This document shows, in pieces, positions 45,981-59,049 of a stretch of DNA of 64,000 nucleotides. The DNA is from Neoechinorhynchus agilis (lineage: Eukaryota > Acanthocephala). The translations under genes and the position numbers were made by a program. Each line of letters starts with the position of its first letter. Position 1 is the stretch's first letter. Under the pieces are notes generated by a model. That model ran no database searches. It was given only the letters and a program-made list of their open reading frames with translations, and was not told the DNA's origin. The stretch spans positions 2,542,001 through 2,606,000 of the forward strand of contig CM121343.1 in NCBI GenBank assembly GCA_051530055.1. Direction: 5' to 3'.

Positions 45981-48560
45981 AAATTTAAGAATCTCACGGT
46001 TGTTCGTGATCGACTATAAAATTAAGGATTTATGTCACAACTTCGGTGACCACTCGGTAAATAATTTGTTATTAAAAACGTTTCGAACCTCGGCAGGTTC
46101 ATCATCGATTTATTTGCCACAATGACTACAAGCACAAGGCCAATATTAAACTGCAAGCTACATTGAGAATCTAAAAAATGTGACACCCAATACGGTTAAT
46201 AGCAGTGGAAATGTAGCACTGGTAAACGGAGGACCGACTATCAACGTAAAACCACGTTACGAGTCCAAACCCATTGGCGATATCATGATTTTTGATCACT
46301 TTCCATTTGGTTATAGTAGTCATTATTCTAGCCACTGCGGATCTATAAAATGCAAGATGATCATTCCGGGCAAACAGTATTTCGTATAAACCCAAGATCA
46401 ACATCTAACATGGGACATAAAGTCGCAGCGCACTTTTAGCCATTTTAAATATATCAGGCATTTGTTATTTTGTTTAATTTTAAATATTTCTGAAAGTTAA
46501 TTTGATCTAACTACGATTTTTCCTCAGTTATGTAGAACGATAACATTGGTTCTTCGCGCAAATTCCTTTTGATAATTTATTGCATTGCTTGAAAGAGAGA
46601 GAAAACGGGCATTCATGGTAATCGTTAAATTTATGGAATGCTCACAAAATCGTTATTATAAATGTTTGTTTCGGACGGAAAAATTGAAGGAATTTTTCCT
46701 GCAAATATTTAAAACTGTTGCCTAATTGGTCTTCTATTAAATAGATGCGTGCATTACTCTGAACCTTAATTTTAATTACAGTGTACCACCTTTCCTGTTT
46801 CCAACCTTAAAAAATTACAGAATGCATCCATTGACCTGGCTTTTTATTCGTTTGATCATTAAATTTTAGTCTGCAATTAAATACTAAGCGTCTCCTCTTT
46901 CGCTTTTGGTTTTGAATTGTAGTGTGAGCCTTTACATTTAATGTTTAATAAATAAAAAAAATTCATATTGAATGCTATTTGCATAAACGAAAATAAGGTG
47001 CTTCAGGTAAGCATGAGATAGATTTCGTTGAAGGGGAGACATCGAGATTGTCACGTTGAAAGACGTGTATGTATCAATGAAAACTGGTGTACTTCTCAAT
47101 TCCTTCTAATCTTTCTCATTTGAAGCATCTCACAATTATAGCAGTCATTTCGCTTAGAGAGCCGTTCAAATTTACGTTTAAAAAATGGTTTTTAAGGTGC
47201 TTATTGTTTACATGATAAATCCGCGTTCATCATCAAATGTGTAAATAATGTGATTAGTTGCATTCACACACACACACATTCAATGGATCATATCGAAGTT
47301 CTTGCCTGTGCCACGGATTTTCCCAACTACAAAAACAGGTTTATTTAAACATCAAACTCTCTTATTCTGCTGATGACTATGAGATTTCGATACCATGTCG
47401 AGCGTCACGGATTTCTGAGTGTTAATGAGTGTGTTAAAGGTTAACTTTTTGTCTTTAGGGATTCATTTTAAGACTATAATCATTTCGAAAATATTAAAAG
47501 ACCTGTTAGGTCACGCACAATTAATCAACGCCTTTTGCCTTGATTAGACATTTCTCGCCTATATCTCACGTCTACTCCCATCGTGTGCAAGTGCGAAATT
47601 GCACGGGCCATGTACAACATTAGACTCGGCGTGTGGAGTCGAAAACGTTAGGTTTCGTGAGGTGCACTAATGGAACAGTTATTCTCTAACCAAATGCCGC
47701 CGGTCTTAAAGGTTCAATGTATTAAAAAATCTTTTATATCTTGATCTTAGTCATTTTGCTATTTTCCTTAGCTCCTGCGCTCTGTCACTTGCTCTGACTC
47801 ACAAAAAGCTCCTCTCATTTTGTCTATGCATGTACGCACAGCTGCAGCCGCCGCACTTTCGCTGTATTTTTAACTTTCTAATTTATTGAGCACTACTTTT
47901 AAATTCATTTTCACCGCTCTCAGGCCGAAATTGCACATCCTAACGCAACTTGGTTACTCACACATCTTCATTATAATCCACTCATGTGAAAAAGGTCCTT
48001 CTACTTGAACCTGTCTCTTTTACATTCCTCTTCCTAAAAACACAATGTTATTCCTCTGCTTTCTCTCCTTATTAGGCATCCTTATCAATCGTCGCTAATG
48101 ATGAACCTGTCCGTTTCGATATGGGAATTGTTAAACCTATAAATTGACAAAAGATTGGTCATACTGATTCTGTCATGATGTTACATGGATAACAAGCAAT
48201 GTTATGAGCCAACTTGGTAATCACACAGATAATATCAATCGTTTTGTGCGTATTCGTCTGGCTTCCCGAATCCAAGGCAGATGCATACCATCGTCGTACC
48301 AATCACACACATTCGCACACTAACAGAAAAAAAGGAGTATTCGATCATCAATGCCGCGTTCACTCATGTACACTGCGCTTGTCACCACTCATAGAATCAA
48401 TATAATAACCACACGTAGTCGGTGTAAACGTTTTCGTTTGAACACAGCCCTCGCGTTTTTTTGTGTGTGTGTGAATCCAAAACAGCTAAATTGGCTCGGG
48501 TTGTTTAATCGCTCACTGCTCCCTAGCCTCTTAGTTCATCAATCACTACTTCTTAGAACT
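45981..48560. other. long upstream region of the muscleblind gene
   Basis: It contains one hairpin module at 46078-46116 (GAACCT/AGGTTC stem), a short CA microsatellite at about 47266-47278, and then AT- and CT-rich sequence. No coding exon is supported. Upstream promoters and untranslated exons of the muscleblind gene could lie here. The frame open from 48351 joins the first coding exon but looks untranslated. Confidence 0.35.
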
Positions 48561-50529
48561 ATGCTGAGCGGTAACGATCCTGCTGCAATGGTAATGGCTC
48601 AGCAACTCTTCGAAGCAGCACAATATCAACAATCACAGAATCAATCAGCTGCTGGCTTCTACCCCACACGAACTCAACAAGCTCAGTCAATGCAGCCAGC
48701 TTATTTTATAAGTCCTTTTCTTGCACAAGGTGCCGCTCCCAATCTAATGTCAATTGACAATAGTAACAGTGGCGGTTATCTTTCACAAGTCACAAATCCG
48801 TTTGCTGCTGCTCTTGCTTCTGCTGCTCAACAATACGCTACAAGCGTACCTGCACTACAATTCTTGACTGCAATCGCTTCAACGAGCAATAACGGTCAAT
48901 TCAATTCTAATGGGGCTACTCGAGCAGATAGGCTAGAGGTGAGAGCATCGCCATCGACCATACATGCCATTCACCCGTCTCCCACAAAATACATCAATGG
49001 GCTCACTGTTACACTCGAGTGTGGTTTAGGTGCCTGGTGCTGACAAAAACCCTATTCAAACGATTGTTGCCTTTCAGCTCACCAGGTCCCTTGCCTTGGC
49101 GACAGTAAGTTAGAAAGCCTAAATGTATCGCCGCTACCTTATCAGCATGCCTGCTTGCATGATTTCTGTCAAAAACATTTGTAGAAAGTGAAGCTTGTCT
49201 TTTCACTCACATTGTAAGCATTCACGCATTGCTCCCGCGAGAAACTTTTCGGACAGATTCGTTGTGTCGTTAGTTCGCAAACCGAACATCATTTCATCTG
49301 AGCGAATCTGTCAATATCACGTTGGGTCTTTAATGCTAAAAACATAAAAAAAATGTACAGGTCTGCTCACAATATCTTCGAGGAAACTGTCAGAATGAGG
49401 ACAACAAATGTCCATTGGCGCATCCTCCTTTAAGTTGTCCAATCGATCGATCAAATAGTCAAGTGACCGTTTGTGTTGATTATGTCAAGCAAAAGTGTCA
49501 TCGTGAAGTTTGCAAATACTTTCATCCACCCGACCACCTAGTCGAACAGTTAAGAAGTGGAAGTGGACCAGCTAATGTGGTCGCCGGACCCAGTTCAGCG
49601 ACCGCAGCAGCATATTTAAACTCGAGACGATTTTTACATAACACAATGGCATTGGCTAACAATATTCCATTTGTGCAACCTGGATTACCTTTCAATCCCT
49701 ATGTGGTATCAGCGATACTCGCCAATGATCGGGCTACTCAAATTACCCAGCAGCAACAACAACAACAACAGCAACAACAGCAACAACAGCAACAACAACA
49801 ACAACAACAACAACAACAACTAGCATTACAACACCCGGTTACCTCGAACCACGAGCCTGTTTTGGAAGACCAAGTCAACGAGACCATCAATAGCAGTAGT
49901 AGTAGCCACAGCAGCAGTGGCAAGAAGCGGAATTATATTGAGTCCAATCGCCCCTTGGAAGAGTTGGCAGATGAGCAGGGGTTTGTTACATCAACACCAA
50001 ATTCGCAGTGCACGCCACCAAAGCGAGCTGTTATTGATCCTAGAATATTGAGTGATGGTACAAGGAGTATCGTTGGTCCAAATTTTGGAACTATTCCGAT
50101 AACTGGTGTGACACCGTCAATTCAACGTGGAGCGTTTGCTGGTCAGAACCTTCATCACATTCAGCTGATGCACAGTAAATTCAATCTTAAAATTATTCTG
50201 TACACGATGTTTATACTTTTAGATCATCTTGCATACCAACAAGGATCAATGAACTTTCAACCAATGACTAGCAGTCAAGCTTCATATCTACACCCACAGC
50301 TCATTAATCTGCCTTACGCATGTGAGTGCCCGTGTTCGCTGCTAGATGCTTGTATGTTCGTCGTTTAGCCATTGGACCATTGTGCTACCCATTGCAAACC
50401 GCCGGCGGTAATCCTGCTGCGATAGGGCAACCATCAGTTGCACAAAGAGCGCAACAGGTCTTACACAATGCTACCGCTGTCCCTGCTGCAGCTACGGGGT
50501 CTGCCCCAACGCTATATAGCTCTTCTTAG
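48561..50529 (+). CDS. mbl: muscleblind-like splicing regulator, CCCH zinc fingers
   Basis: Four exons are proposed: 48561-48938, 49361-50174, 50223-50321 and 50369-50529; introns 422, 48 and 47 nt; about 483 residues. The start at MLSGNDPAAM is chosen because residues further up look untranslated. At the first junction LE meets VCSQYLRGNCQNEDNKCPLAHP, which matches the first CCCH finger of muscleblind (LEVCREFQRGNC...C.FAHP). The second finger follows as VTVCVDYVKQKCHREVCKYFHPPDHL. These paired fingers bind YGCY-type RNA and steer alternative splicing and localisation in the nucleus and cytoplasm. The front is Ala/Gln/Asn rich. A run of 24 glutamines sits at 49748-49819, then a Ser-rich stretch and the family phrase KRAVIDPRI. 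The 48-nt intron is a multiple of three, so the frame reads through it. Poly(A) signal at 50691. Confidence 0.9.
49748..49819 (+). repeat. CAG/CAA repeat encoding 24 glutamines
   Basis: The run is 24 glutamine codons mixing CAG and CAA (mostly CAA), inside the muscleblind coding exon. The long antisense open frame it creates (poly-Cys) is a shadow. Confidence 0.85.
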
Positions 50530-50690
50530 ATCAATCTACCACATAAGAAGTAATTTGAAACTGTTCTATATTGATTTTTATTGGTGTGAATGTAAACGAC
50601 GAGAGTGCGAAGTCAATTACCCTCAATTTTTTGAAATTTGTCTCCCATCCTCAATTGCTTAAGTGTTAAACCACATTTGTTTTAATTCTT

Positions 50691-50696
50691 AATAAA
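50691..50696 (+). terminator. AATAAA poly(A) signal of muscleblind gene
   Basis: About 160 nt past the stop codon and only about 30 nt before the stop codon of the convergent receptor gene. Confidence 0.55.
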
Positions 50697-50726
50697 TCTA
50701 TATTTCTGTTTACGTGCACTGCCTGA

Positions 50727-51819
50727 TCAATGAATACATCTCAGCTTTATAGCGCATTTCTTGAGATAGTTCCACATTTGGACGTGCTTCCTTTTTACTT
50801 CCTTTCTATAAGATCGGCAAGTAAGAGTTATGGTATGAAACCAGATAGCCATTATATAATTGTTACAATAAAGAAAGATTCGGTGAACTATTATAAGTGT
50901 CGATGATAGTTTTTTGTTCTGAAAAACGATATAGACTTTTACCAAACAAAGCAGGAAACCCGCCCAAAATCCAATAGCATGATTCCAAAATGGAAATAAT
51001 ACTGGCTGAAGCTGCTTGAGCTTTCTGATTCTTGAAACTGTAATATTTGATGTGTCATTGGCGTTATTAATGCAAGTTTGGGACGATTCATTAAGAGAAC
51101 GATCCTCTAGCTTTTTGCTCGCCTTGAATTTAACAATAAGAACATCCGTTGATGAAAGCATTGATAGCAGCGATAAGATAGAGAATACAAGAGGGATAAT
51201 AGCTTCATTTGGAAGTGCCATTGGAGGGCACACCCAGTCGCACCCCTTGATTTGGGTCACGTTTGTTTTATTCTTTAAAGTAACTGTTATTCCAAAGATT
51301 CTGATGCCATATTCGAAACAACCAGAATCCTTGGTTGACATAGAACATATCGTAACACTTAAAAATGTATGAGCTGGCTACTCCGGTTAGAATAGCCGCT
51401 ACCCAGCAGATGAGTGTCGCGTAGGTCTTTAGAACCCCTGCTGCTTGTATATGTTTAGAAACATAGCTTCGTGACAAGGACAAGAGAAATATAATAAGTC
51501 CACATGCAAGGAAGGTTGCCTGATCAATAAATGTGAACATTCGGCATTGGAAGTTTGGAAATGCACGTTTTTTGAGTGGATAAAGATCGTTCAGAAGCAA
51601 AGCCGCTGAAGCATTTAAAAGGAAAGCTGCAGATATGACCGCTACAAACTTCATGCATGTTGAAAAGTACATTGTACGCATTTTCTTTTCGTTGAATATA
51701 CTAAAGGCGACAATGTCTCCGTATATTCCGGTAACCAACATTATTGGATTGAGCACGAATGAACAAATTCGCAATGCTTCGCTTGTCCTCGTGTCGATTT
51801 GTAGTGAAAACTCTGTCAT
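50727..51819 (-). CDS. divergent rhodopsin-type 7TM receptor
   Basis: Two exons are proposed, 51819-51359 and 51300-50727, with a 58-nt intron (GTGTTA..ATCAG, 51301-51358), giving 344 residues. Without splicing the two open frames are offset by one base. Seven hydrophobic spans are visible: VLNPIMLVTGIYGDIVAF (TM1), FVAVISAAFLLNASAALLL (TM2), TFIDQATFLACGLIIFLLSLSRSY (TM3 with the DRY position reading SRS), ATLICWVAAILTGVASSY (TM4), IIPLVFSILSLLSMLSS (TM5), PFWNHAIGFWAGFLLCLVKVYIV (TM6) and YCNNYIMAIWFHTI (TM7). The TM3-top cysteine (FQCRMF) and loop cysteines (GCDWVCPP) could form the usual disulfide. It lacks the GN of TM1 and DRY, as many nematode peptide or chemosensory receptors do. The ligand is unknown. 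It is convergent with the muscleblind gene. Confidence 0.6.
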
Positions 51820-53337
51820 TGTAAAGAAAATTGATTGTTGTTGAGATACCTATAGTTTTATTGGCGTTGATGACCACTCGATAGAATGAAAAGCAGTGCA
51901 CTTTTCAATACTCAGTGTGTAGAGTGTTGCGTTTAGAGTACTGCAGACAACCGGTGTAAAACACGGGTAGCAACACTGGTGGAATTTACATCAGTTTAAT
52001 GCAGGCAAGGAATTTGTAGTGCTTAGCTCCTGCCTTGCAGGAACAAGTCTACATTATAACGCATTATTTTTCGGCTTTTAGGCAACAAGTAATGAATTGA
52101 TGAGCTCAAACCATATTTTTTTTTAAAAAAGCATATTTCCATATTTCTGACTGTATCTTACGGCTAACACGCTCTATTAGGCTTTCTCTAATACAACTAA
52201 AGTTGAAGTCAAACTCTTGCTCGGAATGTGGAAGTGTGATCTAACTTATGTCGATGATTGCCCCAAGCGAGGAATTTAGAAATTTACGCACTGAAATTTA
52301 GCCCAAAGCTATCTAATACAGAAAACAAGTTGATAATGACTGCATGTATCCCTTAGGTACCGAATCAGTGGATGACACCCAGTACAGCTTAATCAAATGC
52401 ATCCTGAAAACTCTCGATTTCGTTTATATTTTTCCAAGTGTTATATGCCAAACCGGAATTCCGTCGGTGACGCTCGATTCTGCAATTATGATTACTTAAT
52501 GACATTTCGTCTGCTCGTGCCAAGAAGAGCCGCGAATCGAACTTGACATAGACTATTAGAAATGTAAAATCCCGTGAACTATTTGTGCCCACTGTTTTTG
52601 AGTTAAAAATTATAGCTGTCAACAACCGGGAGTCCTCGACGTATCTTGCCTTTTAAATACTCGTATAATTCTTGATCGAATTTCCCGAAAAATTCAGCGG
52701 CATAATTACCCACAATTAAACGGAATTTATCACCAAATGGTATTCAATTTAATCTACGAAGACTCTGACATGTCATCCCAAAAATCATTTGGGTTTCCAG
52801 CTCTTTTCTGAAGTTCTATTCACTGCAAATTGTCTGGAAACAAAATTTATCAGTGCACGCTAACATCGGTGATTAAAGTTACAATTAAATAAAATATTGG
52901 CAGCTTTATTTAAAACAATTTAAGCGCCGGTTAAGTCATGCAACCATATACGCAAAAACGAGTTATCGAAATTTAAATACCACGCAACATGAACGAAACA
53001 TTTAATGATACAAATGAGATTTTCTTTTAAAAAATTCGACATATCTCCAACCCAATTTTCTGACGATTTTAACAATCAATATCACTGCCAGAATTTTTCT
53101 CGCCTTTGAATGACACTTGAATTGGAAAGCGTACCATATACTATAACAATCAAGGATTCACATTCAACACTTGATAACTACTAAGTGTCCGGATCGCATG
53201 GTGTACACCTAACTAAAAGTCATGTTTGCTATTGACTTAGCCGCACGCCATGTTTTCCGCAAATATACGCATTCTCAGCACTATCGTCTATTTCCCGTTG
53301 CCATTTCTCTAGAGTGTGTACGTGGGGTTTGCCCTTG
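51820..53337. other. intergenic between receptor and third satellite
   Basis: No gene or repeat recognised. A 78-codon minus frame at 52389-52625 lacks features. It probably includes the receptor promoter. Confidence 0.35.
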
Positions 53338-56300
53338 CTTCTCACGTTTTCAGTACATTGTCACATCCTCTCTCCTAAAGGGCAGCTTCCAAAAAAAATT
53401 AAACCTCAGGCAATTCTATTGTTTTTTCTCAGTTCGAAAAGTCAGTACAATGCCGCATCCTCTCTCCCGTAGGGCAGATTTCTAAAGCGTCTTCTAAAAT
53501 GTACAATTAATTCTTTTTTGAATAATTTATTTAAAAAAAATACTAACATGGCCTCTTCCTCCCTCTCTCGTAGGGCAGATTTCTAAAGTGTAGTAGAAAA
53601 TGTTCAATTAATTCTTTTTTTAATAATTTATTTAAAAAAATACTAACATGGCCTAATCCTCCCTCTCTCGTAGGGCCGATTTCTAAGGGGTCTTAGAAAA
53701 TGTACAATTAATTCTTTTTTGAATAATTTGTTTAAAAAAATACGAACATGGCCTCTTACTCCCTCTCTCATAGGGCAGATTTATAAAGTGTCGTAGAAAA
53801 TGTACAATTTATTCTTTTTTGAAGAATTTATTTAAAAAAATACGAACATGGCCTCTTCCTCCCTCTCTCATAGGGCAGATTTATAAAGTGTCGTAGAAAA
53901 TGTACAATTTATTCTTTTTTGAAGAATTTATTTAAAAAAATACGAACATGGCTTCTTCCTCCCTCTCTCGTAGGGCAAATTTCTAAAGTGCCTTAGAAAA
54001 TGTACAATTAATTCTTTTTTGAATAATTTATTTAAAAGAATACTAACATGGCCTCTTCCTCCCTCTCTCTCGTAGGACAAATTTCTAAAGTGCCTTAGAA
54101 AATGTACAATTAATTCTTTTTTGAATAATTTATTTAAAAGAATACTAACATGGCCTCTTCCTCCCTCTCTCGTAGGGCCGATTTCTAAGGGGTCTTAGAA
54201 AATGTACAATTAATTCTTTTTTGAATAATTTGTTTAAAAAAAATACGAACATGGCCTCATCCTAACTCTCTCGTAGGGCAGATTTCTAAAGTGTCGTAGA
54301 AAATGTTCAATTTATTCTTTTTTGAAGAATTTATTTAAAAAAATACGAACATGGCCTCTTCCTCCCTCTCTCATAGGGCAGATTTATAAAGTGTCGTAGA
54401 AAATGTACAATTTATTCTTTTTTGAAGAATTTATTTAAAAAAATACGAACATGGCCTCTTCCTCCCTCTCTCGTAGGGCAAATTTCTAAAGTGCCTTAGA
54501 AAATGTACAATTAATTCTTTTTTGAATAATTTATTTAAAAAAATACGAACATGACCTCATCCTCCCTCTCTCGTAGGGCCGATTTCTAATGTGTCGTAGA
54601 AAATGTTCAATTAATTCTTTTTTTAATAATTTATTTTAAAAAAATACAAACATGGCCTCATCCTCCCTCTCTCGTAGGGCAGATTTCCAATGTGCCTTAG
54701 AAAATGTAAAGCCAATTATCTCTCTAAATTCTTAATTTGAAAAAGTGCGAAGATGGCCTTATCCTCCTTCTCTCGTAGGGCAGATTTCTAAAGTGTCGTA
54801 GAAAATGTTCAATTAATTCTTTTTTGAATAATTTATTTAAAAAATACGAACATGGCCTCATCCTCCCTCTCTCGTAGGGCCGATTTCTAAGGGGTCTTAG
54901 AAAATGTACAATTAATTCTTTTTTGAATAATTTATTTAAAAAAATACGAACATGGCCTCATCCTCCCTCTCTCGTAGGGCAGATTTATAAAGTGTCGTAG
55001 AAAATGTACAATTAATTATTTTTTGAATAATTTGTTTAAAAAAAATACGAACATGGCCTCATCCTCCCTCTCTCGTAGTGCAGATTTTAAGGTGCCTCAG
55101 AAAATGTACAATTAATTATTTTTTGAATAATTTGTTTAAAAAAAATACGAACATGGCCTCATCCTCCCTCTCTCGTAGGACAGATTTTAAGGTGCCTCAG
55201 AAAATGTACAATTAATTATTTTTTGAATAATTTGTTTAAAAAAATACGAACATGGCCTCTTCCTCCCTCTCTCGTAGGGCAGATTTTTAAAGTGTCGTAG
55301 AAAATGTACAGCCAATTATCTCTCTGAATTCTTAATTTGAAAAAGTGTGAAGATGTACTTATCTTCCTTCTCTCGTGGGGCAGATTTCTAGTGTCTTAGA
55401 AAATGTACAGCCAATTATCTCTCTAAATTCTTAATTTGAAAAAGTGCGAAGATGGCCTTGTCCTCCCTCTCTCGTAGGGCAGAAATCTAAAGTGTCTTAT
55501 AAAATCTACAGTTAATTCTTTTTTGAATTCTTAATTTGAAAAAGTGCGAAGATGGCCTTATTCTCCTTCCTCTCATAGGGCCGATTTCTAAAGTGTTTTA
55601 TAAAATGTAAAGCCAATTATCTCTCTGAATTCTTAATTTGAAAAAGTGCGAAGATGGCCTTATTCTCCTTTCTCTCATAAGGCAGATTTCTAAAGTGTTT
55701 TATAAAATGTAAAGCCAATTATCTCTCTGAATTCTTAATTTGAAAAAGTGTGAAGATGTACTTATCTTCCTTCTCTCGTGGGGCAGATTTCTAGTGTCTT
55801 AGAAAATGTACAGCCAATTATCTCTCTAAATTCTTAATTTGAAAAAGTGCGAAGATGGCCTTATTCTCCTTCCTCTCATAGGGCAGATTTCTAAAGTGTT
55901 TTATAAAATGTAAAGCCAATTATCTCTTTGAATTCTTAATTTGAAAAAGTGCGAAGATGGCCTTATTCTCCTTCCTCTCATAAGGTAGATTTCTAAAGTG
56001 TTTTATAAAATGTAAAGCCAATTATCTCTTTGAATTCTTAATTTGAAAACGTCAGTACATTGCGGCATCTTCTCTCTCGTAGTGTAGATTTCTAGTGTCT
56101 TATAAAATGTACAGCCAATTATCTCTCTAAATTCTTAATTTGAAAGTGTGAAGATGTACTTATCTTCCTTCTCTCGTGGGGCAGATTTCTAAAGTGTCTT
56201 AGAAAATGTACAGCCAATTATCTCTTTGAATTCTTAATTTGAAAACGTCAGTACATTGCGGCATCTTCTCTCTCGTAGTGTAGAATTCTAGTGTCTTATA

Positions 56301-56860
56301 AAATGTACAGCCAATTATCTCTTTGAATTCTTAATTTGAAAACGTCAGTACATTGCGGCATCTTCTCTCTCGTAGTGTAGATTTCTAGTGTCTTATAAAA
56401 TGTACAGCCAATTATCTCTTTGAATTCTTAATTTGAAAACGTCAGTACATTGCGGCATCTTCTCTCTCGTAGTGTAGAATTCTAGTGTCTTATAAAATGT
56501 ACAGCCAATTATCTCTTTGAATTCTTAATTTGAAAACGTCAGTACATTGCGGCATCTTCTCTCTCGTAGTGTAGAATTCTAGTGTCTTATAAAATGTACA
56601 GCCAATTATCTTTTTGGGTTCTTGATTGCAAAAAGTCAGTACATTGCGGCATCTTCTCTCTCGTAGTGTAGAATTCTAGTGTCTTATAAAATGTACAGCC
56701 AATTATCTTTTTGGGTTCTTGATTGCAAAAAGTCAGTACATTGCGGCATCTTCTCTCTCGTAGTGTAGAATTCTAGTGTCTTATAAAATGTACAGCCAAT
56801 TATCTTTTTGGGTTCTTGATTGCAAAAAGTCAGTACGTTTGCACATCCTACCTCCGTGGA
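53338..56860. repeat. satellite array, 88-101-bp units, about 36 copies, three subtypes
   Basis: All units share the core ctctctcgtagggcagattt - tagaaaatgta. Subtype A (about 100 bp, tail ttaattcttttttgaataat) fills about 53500-55290. Subtype B (about 88-90 bp, tail agccaattatctctctgaat) appears near 54700 and from 55310 to 56050. Subtype C (about 97 bp, head cgtcagtacattgcggcatc) fills about 56050-56840. The first units (53338-53480) resemble C. No coding potential. Confidence 0.85.
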
Positions 56861-57618
56861 AGAGCCGATTTCTCAAAATTTCGTTAGCCCTTTTTCTTTG
56901 TTTTTATAATGTTCTTTTATTTACCGTTTTTCTTCTCTTCCAATTTTAAAGTATGCTACCTTCTTTTTGACCCTCATAAGTCCATTGTTTGATTTCAAGA
57001 ATTTTTCGTATGATGGCGCATTCGCGTCGTTTATGCGGCAACCATTTTCCGTTTTGCGTTGTTCCACACGTTCAAAAAAATGTTAATTCCCATTTTAGGA
57101 AGACGCATACTTGTTAAAATACCTTTTTTTTAGTATTGCGCTGCATAAGATTCTTTATTTTTAGAATTGTATTACCTCCGTCATTTATTCCATCACATAA
57201 TCGGTGGAATGTTCTCGTCGCGTAGATATCAATTCTCTACGGATGTGATAAAGCATAATGTTGTCTCAAGGTCTTGTGGATTCGCAATTTTTTGCTATTT
57301 AGCCCTTTGTCACTCCTCCTTGGTGTTGATGTGAATCATTACCGCACACTATGAAACAAAGCGGAGCACTTTATTTATTTACCAGCGTTGTTTTCCCCAG
57401 AACTATAAGAAAGTATCACAAACAAAGGCCTTTTGAACTCTAACAGTGCGTTCATATTCGACTGAGTCAAACCAGAAAAAATTTCCTCGAGTTGGTGTGC
57501 TTCTCTAAATATTTTGTTTTCATACTATTCTTTTACACGCCCGCACTTGCATAAATGTTTAGCTGTCCTACTGAGACAATCTCGCCTTTGTATAACGTCT
57601 CATCAGTCTTAGATTGAA
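56861..57618. other. intergenic, upstream of CLIC gene
   Basis: AT-rich sequence with no gene or repeat recognised. It presumably contains the promoter and 5'UTR of the CLIC-like gene. Confidence 0.35.
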
Positions 57619-58468
57619 ATGAATGAAACCGCCCGTAATGCACAGTCACCTGATGGATCGAAAGTATTGGTATTGGTCAAACCTGGATCAGATGGTGTAT
57701 CAAGGGGAGCATGCCCCATTTCTCAAAATGTCTGTATGCAATTAGTCCTTAAGTCTGAATATAACCCAATTTCATTCGATGTGATCACATTTACTCCTGT
57801 ACTGAAAATGGGGTTTGTATACTAGTCGACTAATGCTAAATCCCATGTTCATAGCTTCCTCAATGTTCCCGCATAGCATCACTAAATTACCAACTCTCAT
57901 TCACACTGATAATATTATTTCAAACTCCGATGAAATCGTTGAGTATATGGATGAAACGTTCACAAGGGGACCACCACTCAATGTTTTCGACTCAAAAGCC
58001 CATGGAGCGCAGGCAAACATATTCTCTAAATTTTGCTTTGTGATGCGAGATCAAGCTGATCCTGCCGCCCTCGAATTCGAACTCGGCAAATTAGAAATTT
58101 ATCTAAGGTCACATAATTTTAATTTTCTTGTTTCCAACCACATGAGTGCGATGGATACACAACTACTACCGAAATTACAGCATATTCGAGTCGCTGGATA
58201 TATCGTTAAAAACTTTACAATTCCAACCGAGTACACTGCAGTTTGGGCGTATCTTTCAAGAGCCTATAGTAGTGCAGCATTTCGAGTAACATGCCCAACA
58301 AACCAGGAAATTATTTGGCATTGGGTTAGGGAACCTTCTATCATACGTGACTTATTCCTACTCAAACCTTCGTATGCACTCGATGATTGTACAACCGATG
58401 GAAATGAGAAAAACGATGCGACAAGGTTAAAAGATGGCTACTCGAGCAATAGAGTTGAAGACATTTAA
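57619..58468 (+). CDS. CLIC-family protein, EXC-4-like
   Basis: Two exons are proposed, 57619-57812 and 57877-58468, with a 64-nt intron (GTTTGT..GCATAG), giving 261 residues, the usual length for chloride intracellular channel proteins. The N-terminus has VLVLVKPGSDGVSRGACPIS, matching the family's KAG.DG.S.G.CP.(F/C)(S/C)Q thioredoxin-like motif, with the redox cysteine kept. The joint region reads ITKLPTLIHTDNIISNSDEI, where relatives have the cis-proline PP(I/F). The C-terminal helical half contains LLPKLQHIRVAGYIVKNFTI and TAVWAYLSRAYSSAAFRVTC, as in nematode EXC-4. EXC-4 acts at the lumenal membrane of tubular cells, where it is needed for narrow lumen shape. The channel role of the family is debated. 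Poly(A) signals follow at 58496. Confidence 0.85.
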
Positions 58469-58495
58469 ATGTGGAGAATCATCAGCAATTACCTA

Positions 58496-58506
58496 AATAA
58501 AATAAA
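58496..58506 (+). terminator. overlapping AATAAA signals of CLIC gene
   Basis: Two overlapping AATAAA hexamers about 28-38 nt past the stop codon, giving a very short 3'UTR. Confidence 0.5.
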
Positions 58507-59049
58507 ATTCTTTGTAAATCTAACCTTATAACATCAAGGCACCTTTCACTAATGGAACCTAATGTGACTTAGTTGTTTTTATTCTTAGCACGGCGTAAAT
58601 AATATTTATTTTTGGGTAAAACAATAATTATAAACAAGTTGCACTGCATTCTGTGCTCTTAATCAGGTTTAATTGTTCGCGTCCAAAACAACAATACACC
58701 GATTTCATTCTTATTTTGATCACGCGGATTCTCTGTTCGCTTATTTAGCCACTCATCAATCCAAGAAAAAGGTACGTTAAATAGTTTCACGCGGTGGAAT
58801 TTTTCCAAAATCTATTTTCTTCTATTCTAAAAATTTACACCTAATGATAATTGAATCGATATTTGTACAATTTTTGCCGCATTTTGCTTCGCGTTTGCGA
58901 TAAACGTGCGCACTAGCTTGTTAGTTCTTTTATTGCTCGGATGATATGACTATCGAAAGGATTAGTTGACTAGTCATTTTCCAAAATAAGAATGAATGCC
59001 CCAAGCATATAAGTGCACGTGTTTTCCAAAAGCCTTGCTCTGCTGCATC
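58507..59049. other. intergenic before the 18-bp array
   Basis: No gene or repeat recognised. The minisatellite begins near 59050. Confidence 0.35.

Noticed and set aside
49738-49923. antisense poly-cysteine frame
   Set aside because: Exact antisense shadow of the glutamine run in the muscleblind exon.
51016-51372. 118-codon plus-strand frame
   Set aside because: Antisense shadow of the receptor gene.
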